Origin: SIG440 sp045645485
GTDB lineage: Bacteria > Bacillota > Clostridia > Monoglobales > Monoglobaceae
Direction: 5' to 3'
Length of the DNA stretch: 64,000 nucleotides
Assembly: GCA_045645485.1 (NCBI GenBank)
Contig: JAZRIX010000061.1
Coordinates: forward strand, 1 to 64,000
In this document: piece by piece, positions 42,698 to 50,936 of the stretch
Layout of the letters: every line of letters starts with the position of its first letter
Numbering within the stretch: position 1 is the first letter of the stretch
The notes under the pieces: model-generated
What the model saw: the letters and a program-made list of their open reading frames with translations, nothing else
What the model was told of the DNA's origin: nothing
The model's database searches: none
Position numbers and translations under genes: made by a program

Positions 42698-43213
42698 ATA
42701 GCTAAGCAAGAGTTGATGATTAATGAAGAAATCAAAGACAAAGAGGTACGTCTTATCGGTTCTGAAGGTGAACAGCTTGGCGTGTTTTCCGGCAAGGAAG
42801 CATTGGCAATGGCTGATGAACAGAATCTCGATTTGGTCAAGATTGCTCCGCAGGCAAAGCCCCCTGTGTGCAGAATCATGGACTACGGCAAGTACAAGTT
42901 TGAGCTTGCCAAGAGAGAAAAAGAACAGAGAAAGAACCAAAAGGTCATTGATGTGAAGGAAGTTCGTCTTACTCCGAATATTGACGATCATGACTTCCAG
43001 ACAAAGGTTAATCAGGGAATCAAATTTTTGAAGTCCGGAGACAAGGTAAAGGTTTCTGTCAGATTCCGCGGTCGTGAGATTACTCACAGTGCAAGCGGAA
43101 AAGAGCTTCTTCTCAGAGTGCAGGAGGCTATGGCAGAGTTCGGTACTGTTGAAAAGGACATAAAACTCGAGGGCAGAAGCATGGCTATGTTCGTATCACC
43201 CAAGAAGGCATAA
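42698..43213 (+). CDS. infC: Translation initiation factor IF-3, AUA start codon
   Basis: 171 residues. Prevents subunit joining and checks the start codon. The N-terminal domain begins AKQELMINEEIKDKEVRLIG, and family members normally carry such residues before the MINE motif. The only well-placed start for them is ATA 42698, nine bases after GGAGG (42684-42688); the ATG at 42713 is 24 bases from the SD. Infrequent infC start codons (AUU, AUA, AUC) are known and give autoregulation, because IF3 rejects its own start. C-terminal domain: IDDHDFQTKVNQGIKFL, RFRGREITH, EGRSMAMFVSPKK. Confidence 0.95.
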   Translation: MAKQELMINEEIKDKEVRLIGSEGEQLGVFSGKEALAMADEQNLDLVKIAPQAKPPVCRIMDYGKYKFELAKREKEQRKNQKVIDVKEVRLTPNIDDHDFQTKVNQGIKFLKSGDKVKVSVRFRGREITHSASGKELLLRVQEAMAEFGTVEKDIKLEGRSMAMFVSPKKA

Positions 43214-43270
43214 AGCTGCGTTCAGATAGGACAAAAGCTTTCAAAGTTATTTATGGAAGGAGAATGAAAG

Positions 43271-43468
43271 ATGCCTAAAATTAAAACACACAAAGGCGCT
43301 GCAAAACGTTTCGGCGTTACAAAGAACGGAAAAATCAAAAGAGGTAAGGCTTACAGAAGCCACATCCTCAACAAGAAGTCAACAAAGAGAAAAAGAAAGC
43401 TCAGAAAGGGCGGCTATCTTGCAACAGCAAATGCTGCTACAATCAAGAGCATGATGCCCTACAAATAA
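43271..43468 (+). CDS. rpmI: 50S ribosomal protein L35
   Basis: 65 residues, very basic: MPKIKTHKGAAKRFGVTKNG and RKLRKGGYL are typical. SD AAGGAG before ATG 43271; follows infC in the usual operon order. Confidence 0.98.
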   Translation: MPKIKTHKGAAKRFGVTKNGKIKRGKAYRSHILNKKSTKRKRKLRKGGYLATANAATIKSMMPYK

Positions 43469-43485
43469 GGGGTAATTTTCGAATT

Positions 43486-43535
43486 ACGGCGCAAGATTGC
43501 CGTTTGTACTTTCCGCAAGGCGGCGGAACTTTTTA
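43486..43535 (+). promoter_or_regulatory. Hairpins between rpmI and rplT
   Basis: ACGGC / GCCGT (43486-43503) and TTCCGC-aaggcg-GCGGAA followed by CTTTTT (43511-43534); the latter looks like an intrinsic terminator inside the operon. A third small stem GCGATT-gaa-TCGC follows before the rplT SD. Such structure may adjust the rplT level or be an L20 target. Confidence 0.5.
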
Positions 43536-43583
43536 CAGCGATTGAATCGCAAATTTTAACGAGATAAGAAAGGAGTCTTTGAC

Positions 43584-43928
43584 ATGGCAAGAGTTAAAGG
43601 TGCTATGCACACAAGAAAAAGACGTAAAAAAATATTGAAATTAGCTAAAGGTTACAGTGGAGCGAAAAGCAAACTCTTCAAAACAGCCAACCAGGCAGTT
43701 ATGAAGTCTTTGACATACGCTTACCGTGACAGAAAGCAGAAGAAGAGAAACTTCAGACAGCTCTGGATTGCCCGTATCAATGCAGCTGCTCGTGCAAACG
43801 GTATCAGCTACAGCAGATTTATGAACGGTCTCAAGAACAACGGTATCGAAATCAACAGAAAGATGCTTGCTGAAATTGCAGTTTCAGATCCTGCTGCATT
43901 TACAGCACTTGTTGAAAAGGTTAAATAG
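43584..43928 (+). CDS. rplT: 50S ribosomal protein L20
   Basis: 114 residues: MARVKGAMHTRKRRKKILKL, the YRDRKQKKRNFRQLWI motif and NGLKNNGIEINRKMLAE. Binds 23S rRNA early in assembly and represses its own operon in several bacteria. SD AAGGAG before ATG 43584. Confidence 0.98.
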   Translation: MARVKGAMHTRKRRKKILKLAKGYSGAKSKLFKTANQAVMKSLTYAYRDRKQKKRNFRQLWIARINAAARANGISYSRFMNGLKNNGIEINRKMLAEIAVSDPAAFTALVEKVK

Positions 43929-43940
43929 TTTTTTGAAGGA

Positions 43941-43978
43941 AAAAAGTTATACCGCAATGGCGGTATAACTTTTTCTCA
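43941..43978 (+). terminator. Terminator of the infC operon
   Basis: AAAAAGTTATACCGC-AATG-GCGGTATAACTTTTT, perfect 15-bp stem. Confidence 0.92.
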
Positions 43979-44000
43979 CAGAAAAAGGTTTTTCTGTGAG
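43975..44000 (+). other. Second perfect hairpin abutting the infC terminator
   Basis: CTCACAGAAAAA-GG-TTTTTCTGTGAG, 12-bp stem, directly after the previous stem and followed by AAAAAA. On the minus strand it would be a terminator for transcripts entering from the right. Confidence 0.6.
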
Positions 44001-44040
44001 AAAAAACAACTGATTTTGTCGATGTGGGGGGGTGAAGCTT

Positions 44041-44757
44041 GTGAGCAAAGAAAAAATGAAAAGTTTTTTACAGGTTTTTTTGAAATTGACTGATGATATG
44101 GAAGGTTTTTTTGAGCCTGTTGCTCTTAAGCTGAGCCCGTTGATTGATTTTTTGAGCAAAATAAATCTGTATCTTGTTATTATTACTTTTGCAGGTCTTT
44201 TGTTTTATATGATTTTTGTAAGACAGCACAGTGTTCTCAGAAAACTTAAAAAATCAAAAAATTATTTTCTGGCGGCGTTTCTGGTGCTTGTGTATGCTGT
44301 TTTAACGGAGGCTCCTATAGTCCTCGGACTTGATTTTTCTTTAAATCTCGGACTTGTGATTTTACCTCTGGCAGCAAAGATATTTGGTCCTGTTCTTGCG
44401 GCACCCTATGGAATTATTCTGTACGGAACATCTTTTGTGATGCATTCGGGTGAGTCTTTCAGCTTGACAAATCTGTTTATTGCAGGAATAAGCGGAATTT
44501 TATACGGTTGGATTTTATACCAACGAAGAACTCGGTATCTGAGGTGTTTATGGGCAAAGCTTGCTGTTAATATGATTTGTAATGTTTTATTGATGCCGGT
44601 GAGCTATAGTATTGCTTCGATGACAGCTGAAGCAATGAGCCAAAAGATTGTGAGCAATCTTGTTTTGGTTCCCATTCAGGCATTGGCTATTTTTGCAGCA
44701 ATTATTGTTTATAAAAAAATAAAAAAAATACTTAGTGAAGTTTCGTGGGGTTTGTAA
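44041..44757 (+). CDS. Integral membrane protein, ECF transporter S-component-like
   Basis: 238 residues, about six membrane spans. The segment from LNLGLVILPLAAKIFGPVLA through NLFIAGISGILYGWILYQRR to AKLAVNMICNVLLMP resembles substrate-binding S-components of energy-coupling-factor vitamin transporters, the FolT subgroup in particular. The N-terminal ~50 residues are longer than usual. No ATPase or T-component gene is nearby, as is normal for group II ECF systems. GTG 44041 has SD GGGGGGTG; an in-frame GTG at 44032 is too close to it. Substrate unproven. Confidence 0.55.
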   Translation: MSKEKMKSFLQVFLKLTDDMEGFFEPVALKLSPLIDFLSKINLYLVIITFAGLLFYMIFVRQHSVLRKLKKSKNYFLAAFLVLVYAVLTEAPIVLGLDFSLNLGLVILPLAAKIFGPVLAAPYGIILYGTSFVMHSGESFSLTNLFIAGISGILYGWILYQRRTRYLRCLWAKLAVNMICNVLLMPVSYSIASMTAEAMSQKIVSNLVLVPIQALAIFAAIIVYKKIKKILSEVSWGL

Positions 44758-44762
44758 AAAAG

Positions 44763-45554
44763 ATGATTTTGGAAATAACCGGTAAGGACAACAAAACTTT
44801 GAAGCTTGTGAAGGCTTTGAAAAAAAAGAATCATAGAACGGAACAAAAGCTTTTTCTGGCTGAAGGAAGAAAACTTGTTATGGAGGCTATCAGGTATGTT
44901 CCTGAAAATATACGGTGCATAATAATATCGCAGGATTTTCTTGAAAAAGAACCTGAAATAACAGATGCTTCGGAAAAAATATGTTCAAAAGTGTTTTCGG
45001 TATCGGCAAAGATTTTTGATGAAATTTCGGATACGGACACACCTCAGGGGATTATGGCGGTTCTTGAAATGAATAATGAAGAATTTTGCCCTGTTGACAG
45101 CACCTGCAACATTGCGATTCTTGACGGAGTGTCAGAACCTGGAAATATGGGAACGGTTATAAGAACAGCAGAGGCTCTGGGATTTGACGGCATTTATCTG
45201 ACGAAGGGTTGTGCAGATATATACAGCCCCAAAACAGTACGTTCCACAATGGGGTCACTGTTTAGAATGAAGTTCAGAACAGGGTGTTCTGTGGAGGATA
45301 TAAAGGCGTTGCAGGAAAAAGGTTTTTCGGTTGTTTCGACAACTCCTATGGGAGAAACAGTTCTTGAAACCTTTGACACTCCCAAAAAGTGTGCGGTTGT
45401 TATTGGCAATGAAGCTCACGGAGTTTGTGACGAGATACTGAAAATGTCGGATTTCAGGGTAAAAATAACTATGGATGGTTTTGCTGAATCCCTTAATGCG
45501 GCAGTGGCAGCAGGAATTGCTATGCATTGGATGAAAAATTGCAGAAAAAAATAA
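44763..45554 (+). CDS. TrmH/SpoU family RNA 2'-O-methyltransferase
   Basis: 263 residues. N-terminal substrate-binding domain (KNHRTEQKLFLAEGRKLV), then the SPOUT knot: ILDGVSEPGNMGTVIRTAEALG, VRSTMGSLFRM, VVIGNEAHGVCDEI and the C-terminal ESLNAAVAAGIAMH. Methylates a ribose in 23S rRNA or tRNA; exact site unknown. ATG 44763 is preferred to an in-frame GTG at 44745, which overlaps the previous gene. dprA follows within 40 bases. Confidence 0.88.
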   Translation: MILEITGKDNKTLKLVKALKKKNHRTEQKLFLAEGRKLVMEAIRYVPENIRCIIISQDFLEKEPEITDASEKICSKVFSVSAKIFDEISDTDTPQGIMAVLEMNNEEFCPVDSTCNIAILDGVSEPGNMGTVIRTAEALGFDGIYLTKGCADIYSPKTVRSTMGSLFRMKFRTGCSVEDIKALQEKGFSVVSTTPMGETVLETFDTPKKCAVVIGNEAHGVCDEILKMSDFRVKITMDGFAESLNAAVAAGIAMHWMKNCRKK

Positions 45555-45591
45555 ACAGAATCTTGGGTTTTTGTTTTTGAGGAAATTTTGT

Positions 45592-46713
45592 ATGGATATT
45601 TTGTATGAGCTTTGGCTTCAGAGTGTTTGCGGATTTGAACCTGACAAGGTGGAAAAGGCGTTTGTACTGTTTGAGGGCAAAGGACAAAAGTTTTCTTCAG
45701 GAGAGTCAGACAGGCAAAAGTTGAAAAAAGCAGGACTTGCTGAAAACATAGAAGAAAAGTTTTCTGATCCTGAATACTTCAAGGCAGCACAAGCTATTGC
45801 CGAGTATTGCAAAAAGAATGAAATAAGAATAATAAATCAGGAATCTGAGGAGTATCCGGATTCACTGAGACATATAGATATCCCTCCGAGGGTGTTGTTT
45901 GTAAAAGGTGAAAAGCTTGACTTCAACAAAAAGCCTGCTGTATCTGTTGTGGGGTGCAGAAAGCCTACCCCTCAGGGCAAGTATATGGCAAAACAGCTTG
46001 GAAAGAATCTGGCAGAAAATGGCATTGTTGTGGTCAGCGGTATGGCAGAGGGTATTGACGGTGAAGCACATAGAGGTGCTGTTGAAGCAGGCGGAAAGAC
46101 CGTTGCGGTGCTTGCGGGGAGTGTCGATGCCATTTATCCCCGTTCCAATGAACGATTATATTATGAAATTCTGAAAAACGGTTCAATTATTTCGGAACGA
46201 CCGCCCGGTACAGTGGTGAAGAAATATTTTTATCAACAGAGAAACCGTATTGTGGTTGGATTATCTTTGGGAACGGTTGTTGTAGAAGGCAAGGAAAAGA
46301 GCGGTACATCTATCACAGCGAGACTTGCACTGGACAATAACAGAGATATTTTTGCAGTTCCCGGAAGTCCTCTTGTATGGCAGTCGGAGCTTCCCAACAG
46401 ACTTATCGGAGAAGGTGCAGAAATTGTTCACAATGTTGATGTTCCTGCAATGTATTACAAAAATTGCAGACCTGAGCTGTTTCAATCAGTTGAGGTTTCA
46501 AAGGATCAGAATATTCAGACTCCTGTGTTGACGGGGGATGACAGAGTCATAGTTGAGTATATTAAAGAAAACGGTGGTATTGCTGATATGGAGGAAATGG
46601 CAGAAAACCTGAAAATTTCACCTTCAGTACTTGGAAGCAAGTTAACGGTGCTTTGCATACGGGGTATACTCAGTCAGGAAAGCGGAAACAGATATATGAT
46701 AGTAGGTTTTTAA
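45592..46713 (+). CDS. dprA: DNA-processing protein DprA
   Basis: 373 residues. Loads RecA on incoming single-stranded DNA in transformation. Central Rossmann-like domain with YPDSLRHIDIPPRVLFVKG, SVVGCRKPTPQGK, VVSGMAEGIDGEAHRGA, DAIYPRSNERLYYEI, GTVVVEGKEKSGT and FAVPGSP; C-terminal winged-helix-like domain. ATG 45592 has SD GAGGAA 8 bases upstream; the TTG at 45571 has none. Followed by topA, a common arrangement. Confidence 0.95.
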   Translation: MDILYELWLQSVCGFEPDKVEKAFVLFEGKGQKFSSGESDRQKLKKAGLAENIEEKFSDPEYFKAAQAIAEYCKKNEIRIINQESEEYPDSLRHIDIPPRVLFVKGEKLDFNKKPAVSVVGCRKPTPQGKYMAKQLGKNLAENGIVVVSGMAEGIDGEAHRGAVEAGGKTVAVLAGSVDAIYPRSNERLYYEILKNGSIISERPPGTVVKKYFYQQRNRIVVGLSLGTVVVEGKEKSGTSITARLALDNNRDIFAVPGSPLVWQSELPNRLIGEGAEIVHNVDVPAMYYKNCRPELFQSVEVSKDQNIQTPVLTGDDRVIVEYIKENGGIADMEEMAENLKISPSVLGSKLTVLCIRGILSQESGNRYMIVGF

Positions 46714-46752
46714 CAATACTTATTGGTATCACGAAAAAGAGCGGAGGAAAAA

Positions 46753-48891
46753 ATGGCGAAAACAGTTGAAAAAACAACAGCAGACAAGAAAAAAAATCTT
46801 GTTATAGTTGAGTCTCCTGCAAAGGCAAAGACAATAAAAAAGTATTTAGGCTCAAAGTATGAAGTTACGGCATCTATGGGACATTTGAGAGATCTTCCCA
46901 AAAGTCAGCTGGGTGTTGATTTTGAAAATAATTTTGAACCGAAGTATATCACTATTCGCGGAAAAGGCGATTTGATTGCTAAACTCAAGAAGGATGCAAA
47001 AAACTCGGCAAAAGTTTTTCTTGCAACTGACCCTGACCGCGAGGGTGAAGCTATATCATGGCATCTTGCACAGCTTTTGGATATTAACCCTGAAGACAAG
47101 TGCCGCATTACATTTAATGAAATTACAAAAACAGCGGTTAAGGATGCTGTTACAAAACCCAGAAGCATTGACGGAGATTTGGTTGATGCTCAGCAGGCAA
47201 GACGTGTTCTTGACAGAATTGTGGGTTATCAGCTCAGTCCTCTTCTCTGGAAAAAAGTCAGAAAGGGTTTGAGTGCAGGTCGTGTTCAGTCGGTTGCAAC
47301 AAAGCTGATTGTTGACCGTGAACGTGAGATAGAAAACTTTGAAGAAGAAGAATACTGGACAATTGATGTCAAACTGACCGACGAAAAGGGTAAAAAGCCT
47401 TTTGTTGCAAAATTCTACGGGAAGTCAGCCAAGACAAAAATTAAGCTCGCGGATGAAAAAACCGTTGAGAAAATTGTTCAGGAACTCAACGGTTCATCAT
47501 ATACCGTTGACAAAATTACCAGAAGTGAAAAGAAGAGATACACAGCACCGCCATTTACCACAAGTACCCTTCAGCAGGAGGCTGCAAGAAAGCTGAATTT
47601 TACTACAAAACGAACAATGGCAACAGCACAGCAGCTTTATGAAGGTATTGATATTAAAGGAAGCGGAAGTGTAGGTCTTATCACATATATGAGAACGGAC
47701 TCTTTGAGAATTTCATCAGAAGCTCAGTTTGAATGCCGCAAGTATATCGGAGGCAGATTCGGACAAGAGTATGTTCCCGAAAAACCAAAATTCTACCGTT
47801 CAAAGAAGTCTGCTCAGGATGCACACGAAGCAATCCGTCCGACTTCTATGGAGTTTGATCCTGAAAAAATAAAAACATCGCTGAAGCCTGACCAGTATAA
47901 GCTGTATAAGCTTATCTGGAATAGGTTTCTTGCCAGCCAGATGGCAGATGCTGTTCTGGATACGGTGCAGGCTGATATTACAGCAGGAAATTATGTGCTC
48001 AAAGCCAGCGGTGCAAATGTGAAGTTTGACGGTTTTATGGCGATTTATGTTGAAGGTCAGGATTTTGTTGAAGAAAAAGAAGGAAAGATTCCTCAGATTG
48101 AAGAAGGTCAAAAGCTTCTTTCAAAAGAAATTGATCCCAAACAGCACTTTACTCAGCCACCTGCAAGATATACAGAAGCATCATTGGTAAAGAAAATGGA
48201 GGAAGACGGTATCGGACGACCCAGCACCTATGCTCCCACCATCTCAACCATAACAAGCAGCCGTGGCTATGTTGCACGTGACGGAAAGGCTCTTTATCCC
48301 ACAGAGCTTGGCACAATTGTAACCAATCTTATGGAAGAGCACTTTAAGGATATAGTTGATGCGGAATTTACTGCAAATATGGAGGAGAAGCTTGACAGTA
48401 TCGAAGAAGGAAACAAGGATTGGAAGGAAGTAGTGGGTGAATTCTATACGCCTTTTGCTGAGACTCTTGCAGATGCCGAAGAAGCAATCGGCAAAATTGA
48501 GATTCAGGATGAGGTGTCGGATATTGCCTGTGACAAATGCGGACGTATGATGGTATACAAGCAGGGTAGATTCGGAAAATTTCTTGCCTGTCCCGGATAT
48601 CCCGAATGCAGGAATACAATGTCTATTGTGGAAGAAATTGATGCCCTTTGCCCCAAGTGCGGCGGCAAGGTTCAGGTGAAGAAGTCCAAGAAGGGTGCAA
48701 AGTATTATACCTGCGAAAACGGAACAGACTGCCTGCTTTCATGGGATGAACCCACCAATATGAAGTGCCCCGAATGCGGCAGTACGGTTATGAAAAAGCG
48801 TCCCTTCAGAGGAAAAGGACCAATCAAACTGGTATGCTTCAATGAAGACTGCAAGTATGAGGAAATTCCAGCCAAAGCAAAAAAGAAATAA
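46753..48891 (+). CDS. topA: DNA topoisomerase I
   Basis: 712 residues, type IA enzyme that relaxes negative supercoils. TOPRIM domain VIVESPAKAKTIKKYLG with the acidic DPDREGEAISWHL, catalytic Tyr region GLITYMRTDSLRIS, and DAHEAIRPT. Three C-terminal zinc ribbons start CDKCGRMMVYKQ, CPKCGGKVQVKK and CPECGSTVMKKR; the last two have changed Cys spacing. ATG 46753 has SD GGAGGAAA; an upstream in-frame ATG at 46723 lacks one. Confidence 0.97.
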   Translation: MAKTVEKTTADKKKNLVIVESPAKAKTIKKYLGSKYEVTASMGHLRDLPKSQLGVDFENNFEPKYITIRGKGDLIAKLKKDAKNSAKVFLATDPDREGEAISWHLAQLLDINPEDKCRITFNEITKTAVKDAVTKPRSIDGDLVDAQQARRVLDRIVGYQLSPLLWKKVRKGLSAGRVQSVATKLIVDREREIENFEEEEYWTIDVKLTDEKGKKPFVAKFYGKSAKTKIKLADEKTVEKIVQELNGSSYTVDKITRSEKKRYTAPPFTTSTLQQEAARKLNFTTKRTMATAQQLYEGIDIKGSGSVGLITYMRTDSLRISSEAQFECRKYIGGRFGQEYVPEKPKFYRSKKSAQDAHEAIRPTSMEFDPEKIKTSLKPDQYKLYKLIWNRFLASQMADAVLDTVQADITAGNYVLKASGANVKFDGFMAIYVEGQDFVEEKEGKIPQIEEGQKLLSKEIDPKQHFTQPPARYTEASLVKKMEEDGIGRPSTYAPTISTITSSRGYVARDGKALYPTELGTIVTNLMEEHFKDIVDAEFTANMEEKLDSIEEGNKDWKEVVGEFYTPFAETLADAEEAIGKIEIQDEVSDIACDKCGRMMVYKQGRFGKFLACPGYPECRNTMSIVEEIDALCPKCGGKVQVKKSKKGAKYYTCENGTDCLLSWDEPTNMKCPECGSTVMKKRPFRGKGPIKLVCFNEDCKYEEIPAKAKKK

Positions 48892-48948
48892 GAAGGACTA
48901 TGATAGTCCACCGCAGGATATTTAAAAGGTTTTACGGTTTTAAGATCC

Positions 48949-49186
48949 TTCGACAGTCTGATGCAGACATCGAAAAACGCAGTTATATTTTGTGAAATCG
49001 TTTTCGTCGGCGTACGTGGGTACGGTAGAGAACGATTTCGCAAAAAGCAAGTAACAGCAAGGAAAACTCAATGTTTCCTTGCTGTTTTCATAATTATTTT
49101 ATGTGGATCGTCGAGGACGTCGGTCCCTACAATTCATATTTTAAATATTATTCACTTGCGGTAGAACAAGTTTTTCGACAGTCTGA
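48949..49186 (+). repeat. Intergenic repeat-like element bounded by 13-bp direct repeats
   Basis: TTCGACAGTCTGA occurs at 48949-48961 and 49174-49186. Between them lie an imperfect 14-bp inverted repeat (48992-49005 with 49028-49041, around CGTACGTGGGTACG), a terminator-like hairpin AGCAAGGAAA / TTTCCTTGCT (49056-49083), and GGATCGTCGAGGACGTCGG, a kind of text often seen in dispersed gut-Clostridia repeats (from memory). No coding potential is evident in the 48892-49290 space. Confidence 0.55.
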
Positions 49187-49212
49187 AGGGCTCAAAAGAG
49201 CCCTTGTTTTTA
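49186..49212 (+). terminator. Terminator on the topA side
   Basis: AAGGGCTC-AAAA-GAGCCCTT (49186-49205), then GTTTTTAT. Confidence 0.85.
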
Positions 49213-49214
49213 TA

Positions 49215-49230
49215 ACTTATCAGTACTAAA
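49215..49230 (+). repeat. 16-bp dispersed motif, copy 2
   Basis: ACTTATCAGTACTAAA, identical to 808-823 and again right behind a terminator T-tract. Confidence 0.6.
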
Positions 49231-49241
49231 CCCTGTTATAC

Positions 49242-49277
49242 AAAAAAACAGGCAACCACATGTGTGCGGTTGCCTGT
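49242..49277 (-). terminator. Terminator of mgtE
   Basis: On the minus strand ACAGGCAACCGCAC / GTGGTTGCCTGT hairpin followed by TTTTTTT. Confidence 0.9.
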
Positions 49278-49290
49278 AATTGTAATTTGA

Positions 49291-50649
49291 TTAAATTCCA
49301 AGAATCTGCATTGCGATTACAAAATAGATAAGAAGTGAAATTGCATCAACAATTGTGGTCACAAATGGACTTGCTGTTACTGCGGGGTCAAAACCAAGAC
49401 GTTTTACCAGAATGGGGAGACTGCAACCAACAAGCTTTGCACAAACAACAGTCAGCAAAAGAGTGAGAGATACTACCAGTGCAACTGCAACAGGGTTTTG
49501 TCCCGATGCAATAATTGCACCTTTGTCAACAAGCATCATTTTCCCGAAATTTACAACTGCAAGAGCTATTCCGCAAAAAACAGAAACAACAAGCTCCTTC
49601 CACAGTACCTTCAGAATATCCTTCATTTCTATATCGCCCAGAGACAGTCCGCGGATAATAGTAACGGATGCCTGTCCGCCTGAGTTTCCGCCTGTTCCCA
49701 TAAGCATAGGAATAAATGCGGTGAGTGCCACACAGACAGCCAGGGTTTCTTCAAAGGAACCGATTATTTTTTGAGTGAAGGTGGATGACAGCATCAAAAG
49801 CATAAGCCATGGAATTCTGTTCTTGAATATTTCCAGCGAAGATGTTTTCAGGTAAGGTTTTTCGGAAGGAAGAATAGCCGCCATCTTTTCGATATCCTCG
49901 GTGTGTTCATCCTGAATAACGTCGATTACGTCATCGACGGTAATGATTCCCACAAGACGTGTTTCCTTGTCAACAACAGGCATCGCCAGAAAATCGTATT
50001 TGTTGAACAGGTTGGCAACTTCTTCTTTGTCCTCGGTTGTGTCAACATATATTACGTTGGTTTCCATCATATCGCCAATCAGGGTTTCGTAGCTGTTGAG
50101 AAGAAGGTCCTTGACCGTGGTAATACCGATAAGATGTCTGTTCTGGTCGGTTACGTAACAGGTATATACAGTTTCTTTGTCAACCCCTGTTTCCCTGATT
50201 CGTGCAAAAGCTTCGGCAACTGTCATATGTGCTTTCAAATTCACATACTCGATTGTCATAATGCTTCCCGCACTGTCCTTGGGATAATTGAGGATTTTGT
50301 TAATTTCAGAACGGGTTTGGGGGTCGGTGTGCTTGATTATTCTTTTTACCACATTGGCGGGCATTTCTTCGATGATGTCAACGGTATCGTCAACAAACAT
50401 TTCGTCAAGGACATCCCGAAGCTCCTTGTCACTGAATATTTTTATGAGATGCTCCTGGGTATCGGCATCCATTTCTACAAATGTTTCAGCAGCCAGTTCT
50501 TTTGGCAGAAGTCTGAAAAGTCTCAGGACAAATTCCTCGGGGATTTCTTCAAACATCAATGCAATATCAGGGGCAATCATTTCGGACAGAGTACTTCGCA
50601 GCTTTTTGAAGTCCTTGTTTTCAATTAATGTCAAAATTTCTTCTATCAT
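49291..50649 (-). CDS. mgtE: Magnesium transporter MgtE
   Basis: 452 residues. N-terminal MgtE domain (ELAAETFVEMDADTQEHLI), two CBS domains (YTCYVTDQNRHLIGITTVKD; FLAMPVVDKETRLVGIITVDD), a plug helix, then about five membrane spans with the pore motif FIPMLMGTGGNSGGQA. Channel for Mg2+ gated by cytosolic Mg2+. The start is taken at 50649 (MIEEILTL) with SD GGAGG; the frame extends upstream but runs through the riboswitch terminator and would begin in the leader. Regulated by the M-box upstream. Confidence 0.95.
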   Translation of the reverse strand: MIEEILTLIENKDFKKLRSTLSEMIAPDIALMFEEIPEEFVLRLFRLLPKELAAETFVEMDADTQEHLIKIFSDKELRDVLDEMFVDDTVDIIEEMPANVVKRIIKHTDPQTRSEINKILNYPKDSAGSIMTIEYVNLKAHMTVAEAFARIRETGVDKETVYTCYVTDQNRHLIGITTVKDLLLNSYETLIGDMMETNVIYVDTTEDKEEVANLFNKYDFLAMPVVDKETRLVGIITVDDVIDVIQDEHTEDIEKMAAILPSEKPYLKTSSLEIFKNRIPWLMLLMLSSTFTQKIIGSFEETLAVCVALTAFIPMLMGTGGNSGGQASVTIIRGLSLGDIEMKDILKVLWKELVVSVFCGIALAVVNFGKMMLVDKGAIIASGQNPVAVALVVSLTLLLTVVCAKLVGCSLPILVKRLGFDPAVTASPFVTTIVDAISLLIYFVIAMQILGI

Positions 50650-50682
50650 GTGCGTTTCCTCCTGTTTCCAAAATTTATACAA

Positions 50683-50722
50683 TAAAAATCCCTGTATCGT
50701 TGCAAGAACAATGACACAGGGA
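50683..50722 (-). terminator. M-box expression platform: terminator before mgtE
   Basis: On the minus strand TCCCTGTGTCATTG / CAACGATACAGGGA hairpin followed by TTTTTATT, about 35 bases before the mgtE start codon. Formed when Mg2+ is high, it would stop transcription. Confidence 0.85.
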
Positions 50723-50749
50723 AACAAAAAGTCCGCAATATTGATGTCA

Positions 50750-50892
50750 CCGTTCAAGCTTTAGCTTCGCAGGGCGATGAAATTGCATTAGACTACACCT
50801 TGCGTTCGATATAGTCTGCTAAACCATCTTGTGGTGTCTCCACCAGTTCGCGGCAGCAATCCGTATCCCTGTGGTAGCCTTACCTACCGGAT
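50750..50892 (-). ncRNA. M-box (ykoK) Mg2+-sensing riboswitch
   Basis: On the minus strand the core reads GGTAGGTAAGGCTACC, ACAGGGATACGGATTGCTGC, then CTGGTGGAGACACCAC, CGCAAGGTGTAGTCTAATGC and finally GCCCTGCGAAGCTAAAGCTTG. The AGGTAAGGCTAC, ATACGG-TTGCTGCC and GCTAAAGCT elements are the conserved parts of the M-box. It lies between a consensus promoter and the mgtE terminator, exactly where expected, and controls a Mg2+ transporter gene. Confidence 0.92.
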
Positions 50893-50902
50893 ATATAATA
50901 CT

Positions 50903-50931
50903 ATTTTAACTCAAAGAAGACAATTTGTCAA
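50903..50931 (-). promoter_or_regulatory. Promoter of the M-box/mgtE unit
   Basis: Minus strand TTGACA (50931-50926), 17-nt spacer, TAAAAT (50908-50903). The −35 lies only six bases downstream of the stop codon of the SLH gene. Confidence 0.85.
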
Positions 50932-50936
50932 TATTT

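Noticed and set aside
49903..50628. 241-codon plus-strand frame
   Set aside because: Antisense shadow of mgtE, whose motifs are clear on the minus strand.
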